Positions 54,001-62,708 of a DNA stretch of 64,000 bases are shown here, piece after piece. Numbering within the stretch: the first letter of the stretch is position 1; each line of letters opens with the position of its first letter. The DNA is from Roseinatronobacter monicus. Its GTDB lineage: Bacteria; Pseudomonadota; Alphaproteobacteria; Rhodobacterales; Rhodobacteraceae. The notes beneath the pieces were generated by a model, which did not search any database, had not been told where the DNA came from, and saw only the letters and a list, made by a program, of their open reading frames with translations. The stretch is from contig NZ_VFPT01000004.1 in assembly GCF_006716865.1 (NCBI RefSeq), forward strand, positions 159,840 to 223,839. The letters are read 5' to 3'. The position numbers were made by a program, and so were the translations under genes.

Positions 54001-55392
54001 TTAGCCCTCGATCAGCGCCTTGATTTGCGCGATATGCAGCTTGAGTGCATTGGCATTTCCGCGCCTTTCGACATTGAGGCGGAGCAATGGTTCGGTGTTG
54101 GACATGCGCAGGTTCAACCGCCAGTCGGCGAAACTGAGCGATAGCCCGTCAAGCCGATCGACCTCCTCGGCATCAGCGACAAGAGCGTTCTCGACGCGTC
54201 GCATCGCGGCTGCGGGGTCTGTAACGCGGAAGTTGATCTCACCCGAGGACGGAAAAGACACGCGCGCTGCTGTCACCAGATCAGCAAGGCTGCGCCCCGT
54301 GCGCCCGATCAGTTCGGCGATCATGAGCCAGGGAATCATTCCGCTGTCGCAGGCCATGAAATCGCGAAAGTAGTGATGCGCGCTCATCTCGCCACCATAA
54401 ACCGCACCAGTATCGCGCAGCGCCTGCTTCAGAAAAGCGTGACCGGTGCGCGACACCTGCGCCTTTCCACCGCTTTGCGAGATCACGTCCAGAGTATTCC
54501 AGACCACGCGCGGGTCATGAATGATGGTTGTCCCCGGTTCCTTTGCCAGAAAGATACGCGCCAGAAGGCCAACGACGTATTCCCCTGGCACGAAGTTGCC
54601 TTCGTGATCGAACAGAAAGCACCGGTCGAAATCACCATCCCAAGCAACACCGAAATCCGCCTTATGGGCGACCACGGCATTTGCCGTAACTGGCTGGTTC
54701 TCTGGCAAAAGAGGGTTGGGTATTCCATTGGGAAACTGGCCGTCGGGCGCATGGTGCAAGCGTATGAAATCGAAAGGTGCGCTGCGCGCGTTCAGGTCTT
54801 CGGCGATCGCGTCAAATGTCGGACCTGCCGCACCGTTGCCGGCATTGACCACAATCTTAAGCGGGCGCAGTGCGGCAATATCGACGAAAGACAGAACCCG
54901 TTCGACATAGGCGGACCTTGTATCCTTGGCGACGATCACGTGTCCTCCAGAGCGTAGCGTGGCGAAGGCTCCGGTTTCCGCCAGATGCCGGATCGCTCTC
55001 ATGTCAGTGTCGGGATCCAGCGGTGCAGAGCCGCGCCCGACCATCTTCATGCCATTGTAGTCCATCGGATTGTGAGAGGCGGTGACCTCAATCCCCCCGC
55101 ATGCATCGAAATGGCTGGTGGCAAAGTACATTTCTTCCGTGCCGCACAGCCCCAGGTCGAGCACTTCCACGCCTGCTTCGAGCAACCCCTCGATCACCGC
55201 CGCCTGCAATGCACAGGACGATGCTCGACAATCACGCCCCACAACAACCCGGCGCGCGGCCAGAACCCCGGCAAAGGCCCTCCCGACCCGTCGGGCAATG
55301 CCATCGTTCAACTCGTCGCCAAGGCGTCCACGAATGTCGTAAGCTTTGAAGCAATGCATGGGAATAAATGATTGGGGATCATGAAGGGTCAT
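54001..55392 (-). CDS. manB: Phosphomannomutase/phosphoglucomutase (ManB/AlgC type)
   Basis: 463 residues. It converts mannose-6-phosphate to mannose-1-phosphate for GDP-mannose. The four loops of the family are seen: catalytic serine TASHNPMDYNG (Ser106), metal site WDGDFDR (Asp252, Asp254, Asp256), sugar specificity GEMSAHHYF and the phosphate loop RMSNTEPLLRL. KAYDIRG at 16-22 is the usual opening. The start could also be Met12. It lay directly upstream of alg44 before IS630 copy 3 arrived, so the three formed one operon for polymer precursor and synthesis. Confidence 0.93.
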   Translation of the reverse strand: MTLHDPQSFIPMHCFKAYDIRGRLGDELNDGIARRVGRAFAGVLAARRVVVGRDCRASSCALQAAVIEGLLEAGVEVLDLGLCGTEEMYFATSHFDACGGIEVTASHNPMDYNGMKMVGRGSAPLDPDTDMRAIRHLAETGAFATLRSGGHVIVAKDTRSAYVERVLSFVDIAALRPLKIVVNAGNGAAGPTFDAIAEDLNARSAPFDFIRLHHAPDGQFPNGIPNPLLPENQPVTANAVVAHKADFGVAWDGDFDRCFLFDHEGNFVPGEYVVGLLARIFLAKEPGTTIIHDPRVVWNTLDVISQSGGKAQVSRTGHAFLKQALRDTGAVYGGEMSAHHYFRDFMACDSGMIPWLMIAELIGRTGRSLADLVTAARVSFPSSGEINFRVTDPAAAMRRVENALVADAEEVDRLDGLSLSFADWRLNLRMSNTEPLLRLNVERRGNANALKLHIAQIKALIEG

Positions 55393-55603
55393 GTCGTTTT
55401 TCCGTTGGTATGGTTTTGATAACTCTTGGTGCCGGAAATCGATGCATTGGCACAGACCCGCAGCAGGACGTCGAACCGCCCTGTCGGATTGGTCGAACTA
55501 TCCGGACGGATGGGCGCTTGTCCCGACGCACCAACGGTCCATCCTGCCGCGCCCTCGCGATGTTGCCGTGTCCCATGCGAGGGTGAGTGCAGATCGACAC
55601 TCA
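55393..55603. other. Upstream region of the phosphomannomutase gene
   Basis: 211 bp between the manB start and IS630 copy 4. It would have been the divergent regulatory region of manB and manC; the IS now splits it, leaving about 20 bp with manC. No clear promoter boxes were recognised. Confidence 0.4.
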
Positions 55604-55619
55604 TACCAATCAGCATTGA

Positions 55620-56138
55620 TCAGAACTCTTGAGCCCAGTCGCGGGTTCCAATGGAGGTGATTGTGTCGGGCATGCTGACCAATTTGTTCCAAGCCTTGCA
55701 GCAATGATCTACGATGTCTTCATAGGTTTCGAAGATGAGGTTTGATAGCCAGTTGTCTCGCATGAATTGCCAGATGTTTTCGACTGGATTGAGTTCTGGG
55801 CATTTTGCGGGGATCGGGATGATGGTGATGTTGTCCGGAATGACCAGCTTGTCAGTCATGTGCCATGCGGCTTGATCCACGAGCACAGCCCCATGTGCTT
55901 TGGGTGCGACAGTTTGGGAGATTTCAGCAAGATGCAGGGCCATCGCTTCGGTATTGCACGCTGGCAGCACAAGACCTGCAGCTTTCCCGAGGGCTGGGCA
56001 AATCGCTCCAAAGATGTAGCTTGAACTCGTGCGCTGATCATGTGGGGCGGAAGGTCGCGTACCGCGCTTCGCCCATCGGCGCGTGATCTTGTTTTTCTGG
56101 CCGACACGCGCTTCATCTTGGAACCAGACTTCGATCAC
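55620..56138 (-). CDS. IS630 transposase, catalytic half (OrfB), copy 4
   Basis: Identical in amino-acid sequence to 1455-1973. It reads towards manB. Confidence 0.9.
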   Translation of the reverse strand: MIEVWFQDEARVGQKNKITRRWAKRGTRPSAPHDQRTSSSYIFGAICPALGKAAGLVLPACNTEAMALHLAEISQTVAPKAHGAVLVDQAAWHMTDKLVIPDNITIIPIPAKCPELNPVENIWQFMRDNWLSNLIFETYEDIVDHCCKAWNKLVSMPDTITSIGTRDWAQEF

Positions 56139-56170
56139 AGTGCCTTGCAGGAGCCGTGCGCGGAGCTTTG

Positions 56171-56683
56171 CTACTGCGGCTGCAAACCCTTTTTTTTAAA
56201 GTCCTCCAGTGCGGCTGTATCTTGCGCGTGATGGCGCGGGCGTGCTGTGAGTTTGACATAACCAAGCGCCCTGAGTTCCCGGCTTATCGACGTCTCGTGA
56301 AGTGAAATCCCAAATGTGTCTGCAATCCATTTCCTCAGATCACTCAGGCGCCAGCGGACGACCCCATGGACCGATAAGGTCGGACCGCTCTCAACAATTG
56401 CAGCAAGCGCCCTGCGCTGCTCATCGTTAAGCTTAGACTGCTGACCAGGAGCTTTGCCGTTGATCAAGCCGTCAGGCCCGCGGGCATTAAACCGCTCCAC
56501 CCAGTCACGGACAATTTGTAGGCCAACACCACCAATCCGAGCAGCATCGCTGCGCCGACCGCCATCATAGATCTCCGCCAGCGCCAAAAGCCTGCGGGCT
56601 TGGTTGGCATCCTTTGTCTTTCGCGCAAGTTCTCTCAACTTCATGCCGTCGTAGTCTGTCCGTAACGCGAGCGCTGCGCCCAT
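56171..56683 (-). CDS. IS630 transposase, DNA-binding half (OrfA), copy 4
   Basis: Identical to 2006-2518, with the slippery heptamer at 56195-56189. Confidence 0.9.
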   Translation of the reverse strand: MGAALALRTDYDGMKLRELARKTKDANQARRLLALAEIYDGGRRSDAARIGGVGLQIVRDWVERFNARGPDGLINGKAPGQQSKLNDEQRRALAAIVESGPTLSVHGVVRWRLSDLRKWIADTFGISLHETSISRELRALGYVKLTARPRHHAQDTAALEDFKKKGLQPQ

Positions 56684-56806
56684 AGAGAGGCCCTCCCCAG
56701 AAAATCTGACGCCATTGAGTCAGATCTTCATAGATTTGGGAATCCCAAAACCCTCAGAAGAGTCAGATTTCGCGAGACTTGGTATCAGCCCCGAAAGGCG
56801 ACAATC

Positions 56807-58225
56807 ATGACCCAGATTACACCAGTGCTTCTGTGCGGCGGATCCGGAACCCGCCTCTGGCCCGTCTCACGCAAGGCCATGCCAAAACAATTCACCCGAC
56901 TTCTCGGTCAAGACACGCTCTATCAAGCCGCGCTGACGCGCCTGTCAGGACCTGGATGGGAGGCGCCCATGGTCGTAACGTCCGAGGCCTATCTCGGTAT
57001 GGCGTGCGATCAGGCCGTGGCGGCGGGTGTCGTGCCAGCGGATTTTCTGGTGGAGCCGAGTGCGCGAAACACGGCACCCGCCATTCTTGCCGCAGCGCTG
57101 CATTTGGCCGCAACAGACCCTGACGCATTGCTGCTCATCGCACCGTCCGATCATGCGATCCCCGATGCACGCGCCTTTCGTGATGCCGTTATGGTCGGGG
57201 CGGGCCCGGCCCGCAACGGACAGATCGTCACCTTCGGCATATGTCCGACGCGTGCGGAAACCGGCTATGGGTGGCTGGAAATGACGGAGGTGCCGGATGA
57301 TTTCGCACCGCGCCCGATGTCGCTTGCAGGATTTGTTGAAAAGCCCCATGCGGCGCGAGCGGAACAGATGCTGGCCGCTGGCCGTTATCTGTGGAACGCC
57401 GGTATTTTCCTCGCGTCAGCCCAAACACTGATCACCGCCTTTGAAACACATGCGCGCGGCCTGATGTTGCCCGTGCGCTGTGCATTGGCTGATGCGACGC
57501 ATCGGCACGGCATTGTGCGGCTCGCATCCGGCCCTTGGGCGCGGGCAGAGGATATCTCTGTCGATTATGCGGTGATGGAGCGGGCGGATAACCTCTGTGT
57601 TGTCCCGTTTTCCGCAGGATGGTCGGATCTGGGTGATTGGAATGCGATTTGGCGTGAAGGCAGCAGCGATGAAAGCGGAGTTATCATCGATGGGGATGTG
57701 ACAGCCATCGACTGTCACGACAGCCTGCTGCGCAGTGAAGTGAGCGGCCTGGAACTCGTGGGCGTAGGCCTGACCGATATCGTCGCTGTGGCAATGGGCG
57801 ACACGGTGCTGATCGCGCACCGCGACCGAGCGCAGGATGTGAAGGAGGCAGTCGCACGCCTCAAGGCACGTGAGGCTGCACAGGCCGAGGGGTTTGTCAC
57901 AGATGCAGATCAATGGTCGCGGACCGAAGCCGAGGGGATGCAGTATGCCAGCCGCTGCGTCCAGATCACGCAGAGCACAGAGAAGACCGTGCCAGCCTCG
58001 GCGCCTGAGACGCGCTGGACCGTGCTTGCTGGCCGGGCTTTCGTTTCGTTCCCCAATGAGGTCGTGGCGCTAACGAAAGGCACCAGCGTCTCGCGTCAGC
58101 AGGGCGTTGCGGCGCAGATACGCAATCCCGACAATGCGCCGTTGGTTTTGCTGGAGGTGCAAGAACACCGTTTGACACAAAAGGTGGCCGAACATCCGAC
58201 ACCCTTTGCCATCGCTGCCGAGTAG
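56807..58225 (+). CDS. manC: Mannose-1-phosphate guanylyltransferase (ManC/AlgA type) with degraded isomerase domain
   Basis: 472 residues. The nucleotidyltransferase domain is complete: LLCGGSGTRLWPVSRKAMPK at 9-28, EPSARNTAPA, GFVEKP and RYLWNAGIFL. It makes GDP-mannose from mannose-1-phosphate and GTP. Length matches bifunctional type II enzymes. However, the C-terminal cupin (about 370-465) lacks the RPWG opening and the SLQ-H-x-x-R-x-EHW metal motif; it has RWTVLAGRAFVSF and LVLLEVQEHRL in place. Phosphomannose isomerase activity is therefore unlikely. Only about 20 bp of native upstream sequence remain after IS630 copy 4. Confidence 0.9.
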   Translation: MTQITPVLLCGGSGTRLWPVSRKAMPKQFTRLLGQDTLYQAALTRLSGPGWEAPMVVTSEAYLGMACDQAVAAGVVPADFLVEPSARNTAPAILAAALHLAATDPDALLLIAPSDHAIPDARAFRDAVMVGAGPARNGQIVTFGICPTRAETGYGWLEMTEVPDDFAPRPMSLAGFVEKPHAARAEQMLAAGRYLWNAGIFLASAQTLITAFETHARGLMLPVRCALADATHRHGIVRLASGPWARAEDISVDYAVMERADNLCVVPFSAGWSDLGDWNAIWREGSSDESGVIIDGDVTAIDCHDSLLRSEVSGLELVGVGLTDIVAVAMGDTVLIAHRDRAQDVKEAVARLKAREAAQAEGFVTDADQWSRTEAEGMQYASRCVQITQSTEKTVPASAPETRWTVLAGRAFVSFPNEVVALTKGTSVSRQQGVAAQIRNPDNAPLVLLEVQEHRLTQKVAEHPTPFAIAAE

Positions 58226-58372
58226 CGGGGGATCAATTTCGCTGAGCACAAACAGGTCTGTGCCATCTTGCCGTGTTGTCCGGACCTATCCTTTAGGATT
58301 GGTTTCCTGTCCGGCTGCGCGCTGGTCGTGGCCGGTTGTATTGCTATATTCTGTGAAAAACAGGAGAGGTAT
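58226..58372 (+). promoter_or_regulatory. Leader of the NO-sensing operon
   Basis: 147 bp between manC and the FIST gene. TATATT at about 58345-58350 with an upstream TTGTAT is a weak sigma-70-like pair. AGGAGAGG directly precedes ATG 58373. No NnrR/Dnr-type TTG-N8-CAA box was recognised. Confidence 0.3.
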
Positions 58373-59557
58373 ATGTTCATCAAGACAGCCCAGTCGCGCG
58401 GAGACTCGGCTAAAGACGCCATCGCCGAGATTGCAGACGGTCTGGGCGTGATCAATCGTGGCGCGCCCGACTTTGTAGCGCTGCATTTCGGGGTCGGCAC
58501 CCCAGCTGACGCCCTGCAGGTATTGGCCAAGGCGCGCCTTGGTTGTGACGCGCTGCATGGTGGATCATCTTGCCTCGGGATCATGACGCAGGACGGTTTG
58601 AACATCGACAGTGGCGGCGGTGTCGCCGGGCTGGCTGTCTGGGATGCCGATGGCAGCTATGGTACGGGCTCAGCCGATTTGGGTGAGGATGCCCGTGCGG
58701 CTGCAACCCGCGCGACCCAGGCCGCGCTGGCCTCTGCCGACCGGCTTGGCGAGGTGCCAGAGATGGTCTGGCTGACGGTCGCGCCTGGCCGCGAGGAACA
58801 GGTGTTGGAAGGCGTGCGCGCTGTGGTCGGGCTGGACACGCTCATTGTCGGCGGAAGTGCAGCCGATAATGACGTGAGCGGTGCCTGGGCCCAATTCGGG
58901 CCCGAAGGCGTTCATGGTGATGGCGTCGTGGTGTCGGTCCTGTTCCCGTCTCGTCCGATCACCTCATTTTATCAAAGTGGTTATGCCCCTACCGGCAAGA
59001 GCGGTCTCGTCACCGCCATCAAAGGCCGCCGGTTGATCGAGATCGACGGCGCGCCCGCGTCCGCCGTTTATCACCGCTGGACCGATGGTGCCGTCCCGAT
59101 GGTCACCGACGCGCCGGTCTCGATCCTGTCGGATGCAACACTCTGGCCGCTTGGGCGGGTCACCCGTGAGGTGGCCGGGGTGCCGTTTCACCTGCTGGCC
59201 CATCCTGCGGTGGCAAACCCGGACGGATCGCTCGACCTTTTCGCGGATTTGAGCGAGGGAGATCGGATCTGGCAGATGCAGGGCACGTCCGACAGTTTGG
59301 TCGCACGCGCTGGCCGGATCGCGGGGCAGGCCCGCAACAATGCCCGAACGGATATTTCAGGCGCTTTTGTCGTCTATTGCGGCGGTTGCATGCTGGCAGT
59401 GAAGAACCGGATGGAGGACGTTTGTGCAGGCGTGAACACTGCACTTGGCGATGCGCCATGGATCGGGGTATTCACATTCGGAGAGCAGGGTGTCCCAACG
59501 GGCGGCGTGGCGGAACACGGCAACCTTATGATCTCCTGCACAGTCATCGCGAGGTAG
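58373..59557 (+). CDS. nosP: FIST-domain protein, NosP-like nitric oxide sensor
   Basis: 394 residues from ATG 58373, fixed by AGGAGAGG four bases upstream; a longer frame without a ribosome site exists. FIST_N is seen from about 25 to 220 (DALHGGSSCLGIMTQDG, TLIVGGSAADNDVSG, HGDGVVVSVLFPSRPITSFYQSG) and FIST_C to 390 (LLAHPAVANPDGSLDLFADLSEG, FVVYCGGCMLAV, GVFTFGEQGVPTGG). FIST proteins of this type (NosP) bind haem and sense NO, passing the signal to a kinase. The next gene, three bases on, is an H-NOX NO sensor, which strongly supports the assignment. Confidence 0.85.
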   Translation: MFIKTAQSRGDSAKDAIAEIADGLGVINRGAPDFVALHFGVGTPADALQVLAKARLGCDALHGGSSCLGIMTQDGLNIDSGGGVAGLAVWDADGSYGTGSADLGEDARAAATRATQAALASADRLGEVPEMVWLTVAPGREEQVLEGVRAVVGLDTLIVGGSAADNDVSGAWAQFGPEGVHGDGVVVSVLFPSRPITSFYQSGYAPTGKSGLVTAIKGRRLIEIDGAPASAVYHRWTDGAVPMVTDAPVSILSDATLWPLGRVTREVAGVPFHLLAHPAVANPDGSLDLFADLSEGDRIWQMQGTSDSLVARAGRIAGQARNNARTDISGAFVVYCGGCMLAVKNRMEDVCAGVNTALGDAPWIGVFTFGEQGVPTGGVAEHGNLMISCTVIAR

Positions 59558-59560
59558 GGT

Positions 59561-60112
59561 ATGAAAGGCATCATGTTCACCGAACTTCTGGCCATGGCCG
59601 AGGACAGCTTTGGTGAAGAGGCAGTTGATCGCGTTATTGAGGCGCTAGATCTGCCGTCGGGCGGAGCCTATACATCGGTCGGCAACTATCCCTGCGAAGA
59701 GTTGTTTAACCTGATTGGTGGCTTTTCTGCGAATAGCGGACTGTCTGCGGCTGCTTTGCAGCGGCTGTTTGGTCATTGGATGATGCAAAGCTTCGCCCGC
59801 CACTATCCGCAGTTCTTCGAAGGTCGAGAGGGCAGTCTGGACATGCTCGAGGCAATAGAAGACGACATCCATGTCGAGGTGCGAAAGCTTTATCCCGATG
59901 CCGATCTGCCGACGTTTAACACGCGGCGTGATGGTCCTGGTAGACTTGACATGACCTATCGCTCACCGCGTGCCTTGGCCGAGTTCTGTCATGGGTTGAT
60001 AGAATCCTGCACCGATCACTTCGGCGAATCCGCCTGCGTTTCCCGGCGCGACCGGTCAGAGGACGGGCGCACAGTGGCGACCTTTCGCATCCACATTCGT
60101 CGCGATGCATGA
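59561..60112 (+). CDS. hnoX: H-NOX haem nitric oxide sensor
   Basis: 183 residues. All signature residues are present: proximal haem ligand His104 in DDIHVEVRKLYPDA, and the propionate-binding Y-x-S-x-R as Tyr133, Ser135, Arg137 in TYRSPR. The opening MKGIMFTELLAMAEDSFG and DLPSGGAYTSVGNYP are also typical. The distal pocket of NO-specific bacterial H-NOX is non-polar; no distal Tyr was noted, so NO rather than O2 is the expected ligand. The stop overlaps the next start by 4 bp (ATGA), tying it to the coiled-coil/GAF protein it probably controls. Confidence 0.95.
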   Translation: MKGIMFTELLAMAEDSFGEEAVDRVIEALDLPSGGAYTSVGNYPCEELFNLIGGFSANSGLSAAALQRLFGHWMMQSFARHYPQFFEGREGSLDMLEAIEDDIHVEVRKLYPDADLPTFNTRRDGPGRLDMTYRSPRALAEFCHGLIESCTDHFGESACVSRRDRSEDGRTVATFRIHIRRDA

Positions 60113-60801
60113 CGGAAGATGGGCCAAAAGCAGTGGTTTCGCGCGCGCGGTTTGATCGCGAACGTCGCGCCCGGCAAGAGGCCGAAAGCCTGCTCGAAGA
60201 CAAGGCAAGGGAACTCTACACCGCCAACAGGCGGTTGATGCGCGAGAGCGAAGCGGTTCGCGCCGCCCTTGCGGAAACCGAAGAACTTAGGGCAAGGGAA
60301 GCTGCCGCCCTGCGGCAACAGTCCATCCTGTCAGAGGCTATGGCGGTGTTTTCGGGCAAAACAAGCGCGGCAGAAGCGTTACAGGATTTTTTGAATACCT
60401 TGCAACGTGCCTTTGGCGTTTTTGATGCCTGTTACTTGCAGGCTTCGGGGTCGGAGGTGCGCATCACGGCCTCGGCGCGACCTGAACATATCGGTCTGGG
60501 GCTGCCGGTCCCCAACAGTCTGATTGTGCGACCGCGGCGCCTAAGCACGCTTCAATTGATCGCCCCGGGCAAGGTGTTTCCCGGCCGCATCACGGACTAC
60601 GCCTCGACGATTATTGTGCCTCTTAATATCTCAGGCGAGGCCGCTGGAGCGCTTTTGCTGGGGTGTCTCCAAACGGGGAGCTTCACGGCCACAGACCTGC
60701 GGCTGCTGAAGCGGCTGGCCGGGCTTGCTGCGCAATCCCTCACCGCTCTCCGCGATACCCGGCGCAACGCTCTTCTGGTGTCCTTGATCGAGGGGCAGAG
60801 G
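60109..60801 (+). pseudogene. Coiled-coil/GAF signalling protein, truncated by IS3
   Basis: About 231 native residues. Residues 12-80 are a charged coiled coil (RFDRERRARQEAESLLEDKA, ELYTANRRLMRESEAV) of the type found ahead of output domains in NO-linked histidine kinases and diguanylate cyclases. Residues 85-225 form a GAF domain (FGVFDACYLQASGSE, IIVPLNISGEAAGALLLGC, RLLKRLAGLAAQSLTALRDT). At about 60801 the frame passes into IS3-type sequence and ends at 60930 after foreign residues. The catalytic output domain is missing, so whether this was a kinase or a cyclase cannot be told. The NO pathway has lost its output here. Confidence 0.75.
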
Positions 60802-61268
60802 TGGTCCTGGTTTTTCGACCAGTTTTATGCCGCGCAGCGCTCTGGCATGGGTTTCCTATCACGCGGCAAGTTTCATGTTTGGTTTGCGATTATCATAAAC
60901 TTCGTCCGGGGTCATCAGGCCGTGGGATGAATGCGGGCGTTCTTCATTGTAATAAGCGATCCAGGTGCCGATCCCCTGGCGCGCCTCCCGGCCAGTTTCG
61001 AAGGTGTTCAAGAAGACGCATTCGTATTTCAAGGACCGCCACAGTCGTTCGATCATGCGGTTGTCGATCCAGCGGCCGCGCCCATCCATCGAAATCTTCA
61101 CCTTTGCGTCTTTCAAAACGTCGGTGAAATCGGTGCTGGTGAACTGGCTGCCCTGGTCCGAATTGAAAATTTCGGGCGGGCCATAGGTGGCCAGTGCCTC
61201 CTTCAAGGCCTCGACGCAGAACCCGGCATCCATAGTATTGGACAGCCGCCAGCTCAGCACCTTGCGGC
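60802..61268 (-). mobile_element. IS3-family element, 3' fragment
   Basis: It starts at TGGTCCTGGTTTTT, which has the TG end of IS3-type termini. It runs through the C-terminal part of the transposase to the IS5 copy C boundary. The remaining IS3 sequence does not continue beyond copy C, so a deletion accompanied or followed the second insertion. Confidence 0.7.
60859..61268 (-). pseudogene. IS3-family OrfB transposase, C-terminal fragment
   Basis: About 137 residues of an rve-type catalytic domain: FNSDQGSQFTSTDF (second Asp of DDE) and the final Glu in RMIERLWRSLKYE, followed by WIAYYNEERPHSSHG. The first Asp and all of the N-terminal DNA-binding half are missing where IS5 copy C cuts in. 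Confidence 0.88.
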
Positions 61269-62368
61269 GGCCTTGTTGCACGGACCTACGATGGTTTGAG
61301 TTTGCCCTTACCCGCTCATTTGGTCAAGCGACGACTTCGAACTTGGCACGGCCAAGTTCGGTCATCTTGTTCAGAATGTGGGTGCCGATCTTGGCTTCTG
61401 TTTTCTGGTTGGGAAAGCTGCGCGCTTTCAGCTTGGGGCCGATGACCATCTTCCAGCGACCCATTTGTGTTTCACCGCGGCTGCGCTGATTGTATCCGCT
61501 GCTCACCTGCCAGGCCATACGCCCGCCTGTGCGTATTGCGGCAATGCGCTGGTCGCGCAGCGTTGGATTGCCCACAGCCTCGGCGCTGAGAACTGCAGTC
61601 TTGGGAGGCGGAATAGTGATCTCGACATCAACCCCAAACAGCTTCACGAGCAAGTCGCTGGTCGGGTCGCCGTCATAGGCGCCGTCGGCGATGAAGCGTG
61701 TCACGTCCCCGTCAATCTGATCCAGAAGCTCTGGCAAGGCGGTCGGATCACCCACATCATCGGTGGTCAGTTCAGAGCAGGCAATTTCGCCGGTGACAAG
61801 GTCCAGCCCAAGATGCAGCTTGCGCCAGGATTTGCGTTTGGCCTTTGTTTTGTGCTTGTTTTCCAGCCACTCGCCTTCGCCAAATATCTTCAGGCCCGTG
61901 CTATCTACGACAAGATGAATCGGGCCATCCGTCGACGCGCGCGCTTTCATCGGCAAGATCAAACCGGCCCCGCGACGTGACAGGGTCGAGTAGTCGGGCA
62001 CCAGCAAATCCAGCCCCATGAGCTTCACAAGGCTGCCTACAAACCCTTCGGTCTGGCGCAGCGGCTGGTTGTAAACGATGCCAAGTGTCAGGCAGGTCAC
62101 AATAGACAGGTCAGAATAAACTGGCTGGCCACCCCGTGTCTTGCGGCGCTCTGCACGCCATGCAGCTTCAACCTCGGGGCTTAGCCAAATTGTTACATCG
62201 CCCCGCCGACGCAGGCTTTCGTTATAGCCAGCCCAGTTCGTAATGCGGTACCGCTTCTTCTCGAACTTGTGCCGGCGGCCGTCATTGAATTTATGCGGCA
62301 TCAACGCTATCCAATCGATCAGGGAAACGGCCTCCTAACAGAAACCGTAGGATCCATGCAACAACGCC
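61269..62368 (-). mobile_element. IS5-type element, copy C (complete)
   Basis: 1100 bp. Ends read from outside GGCCTTGTTGCACGGACC (61269) and GGCGTTGTTGCATGGATCC (62368), an imperfect terminal repeat of about 18 bp. It holds one intact transposase gene. No target duplication is evident in the flanks, and the left flank is a broken IS3 fragment while the right flank is unrelated, so the site has been rearranged. Confidence 0.92.
61324..62301 (-). CDS. IS5-type DDE transposase (complete)
   Basis: 325 residues from ATG 62301. It has an N-terminal DUF4372/DDE_Tnp-like region (NWAGYNESLRRRGDVTIWLS) and DDE residues in LVVDSTGLKIFG (Asp), FIADGAYDGD (Asp) and a terminal region with GGRMAWQVSSGYNQRSRGETQMGRWK that should carry the Glu. 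It is the intact reference for copies A and B. Confidence 0.92.
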   Translation of the reverse strand: MPHKFNDGRRHKFEKKRYRITNWAGYNESLRRRGDVTIWLSPEVEAAWRAERRKTRGGQPVYSDLSIVTCLTLGIVYNQPLRQTEGFVGSLVKLMGLDLLVPDYSTLSRRGAGLILPMKARASTDGPIHLVVDSTGLKIFGEGEWLENKHKTKAKRKSWRKLHLGLDLVTGEIACSELTTDDVGDPTALPELLDQIDGDVTRFIADGAYDGDPTSDLLVKLFGVDVEITIPPPKTAVLSAEAVGNPTLRDQRIAAIRTGGRMAWQVSSGYNQRSRGETQMGRWKMVIGPKLKARSFPNQKTEAKIGTHILNKMTELGRAKFEVVA

Positions 62369-62708
62369 GGTCGTGTGGCTTTTCGGAAGATCTCGCCGCG
62401 ATACCGCCTCTGATAGGCAGCAATCAAGAGCGACCATTCTACCGGGCGCTGCATCGCGCACAGATCTTTCGCAGCTGATGCAAGACTGTCGCAGAGGCGA
62501 AAAGTGACTTACGAATTTACCTCATTTTATATAGTATTTCACGCAAGCGGCCGATCTCCATGCCATTCTCGAGCGGCGGCAGTCGGCCCACAGCTGCCTT
62601 TCGGCATGTAGTACGTCATTTTTCCAAAGCTGCCGCTCAGGCAAAGTGCAGCATAGAATTGCACATAGTCAGGTCATGCGTAGCTAAAGCTGCCTCTGCG
62701 GCGCAGTT
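62369..62708. other. Intergenic region with repeated AGCTGCC motifs
   Basis: 340 bp without a credible gene. AGCTGCC occurs near 62594, 62630 and 62687 and GCCGCTC-like words recur, but the spacing is irregular. An AT-rich patch (TTTTATATAGTATTTC) lies near 62530. It is probably the 3' flank of the TRAP gene and debris beside IS5. Confidence 0.4.

Larger units (their letters stand above)
55604..56784 (-). mobile_element. IS630-type element, copy 4
   Basis: 1181 bp, same as copy 1, with TCA at 55601-55603 and TCA at 56785-56787. Its right end is only 22 bp from the manC start codon, and its transposase reads away from manC. Confidence 0.94.

Noticed and set aside
52820..56784. A composite transposon carrying manB between IS630 copies 3 and 4
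   Set aside because: Each copy has its own flanking repeat (TTA/TTA and TCA/TCA), which shows independent insertions. manB fits the neighbouring alg genes.
62369..62708. The repeated AGCTGCC words as a regulatory array
   Set aside because: Only three occurrences at irregular spacing in a GC-rich stretch; no symmetric site.
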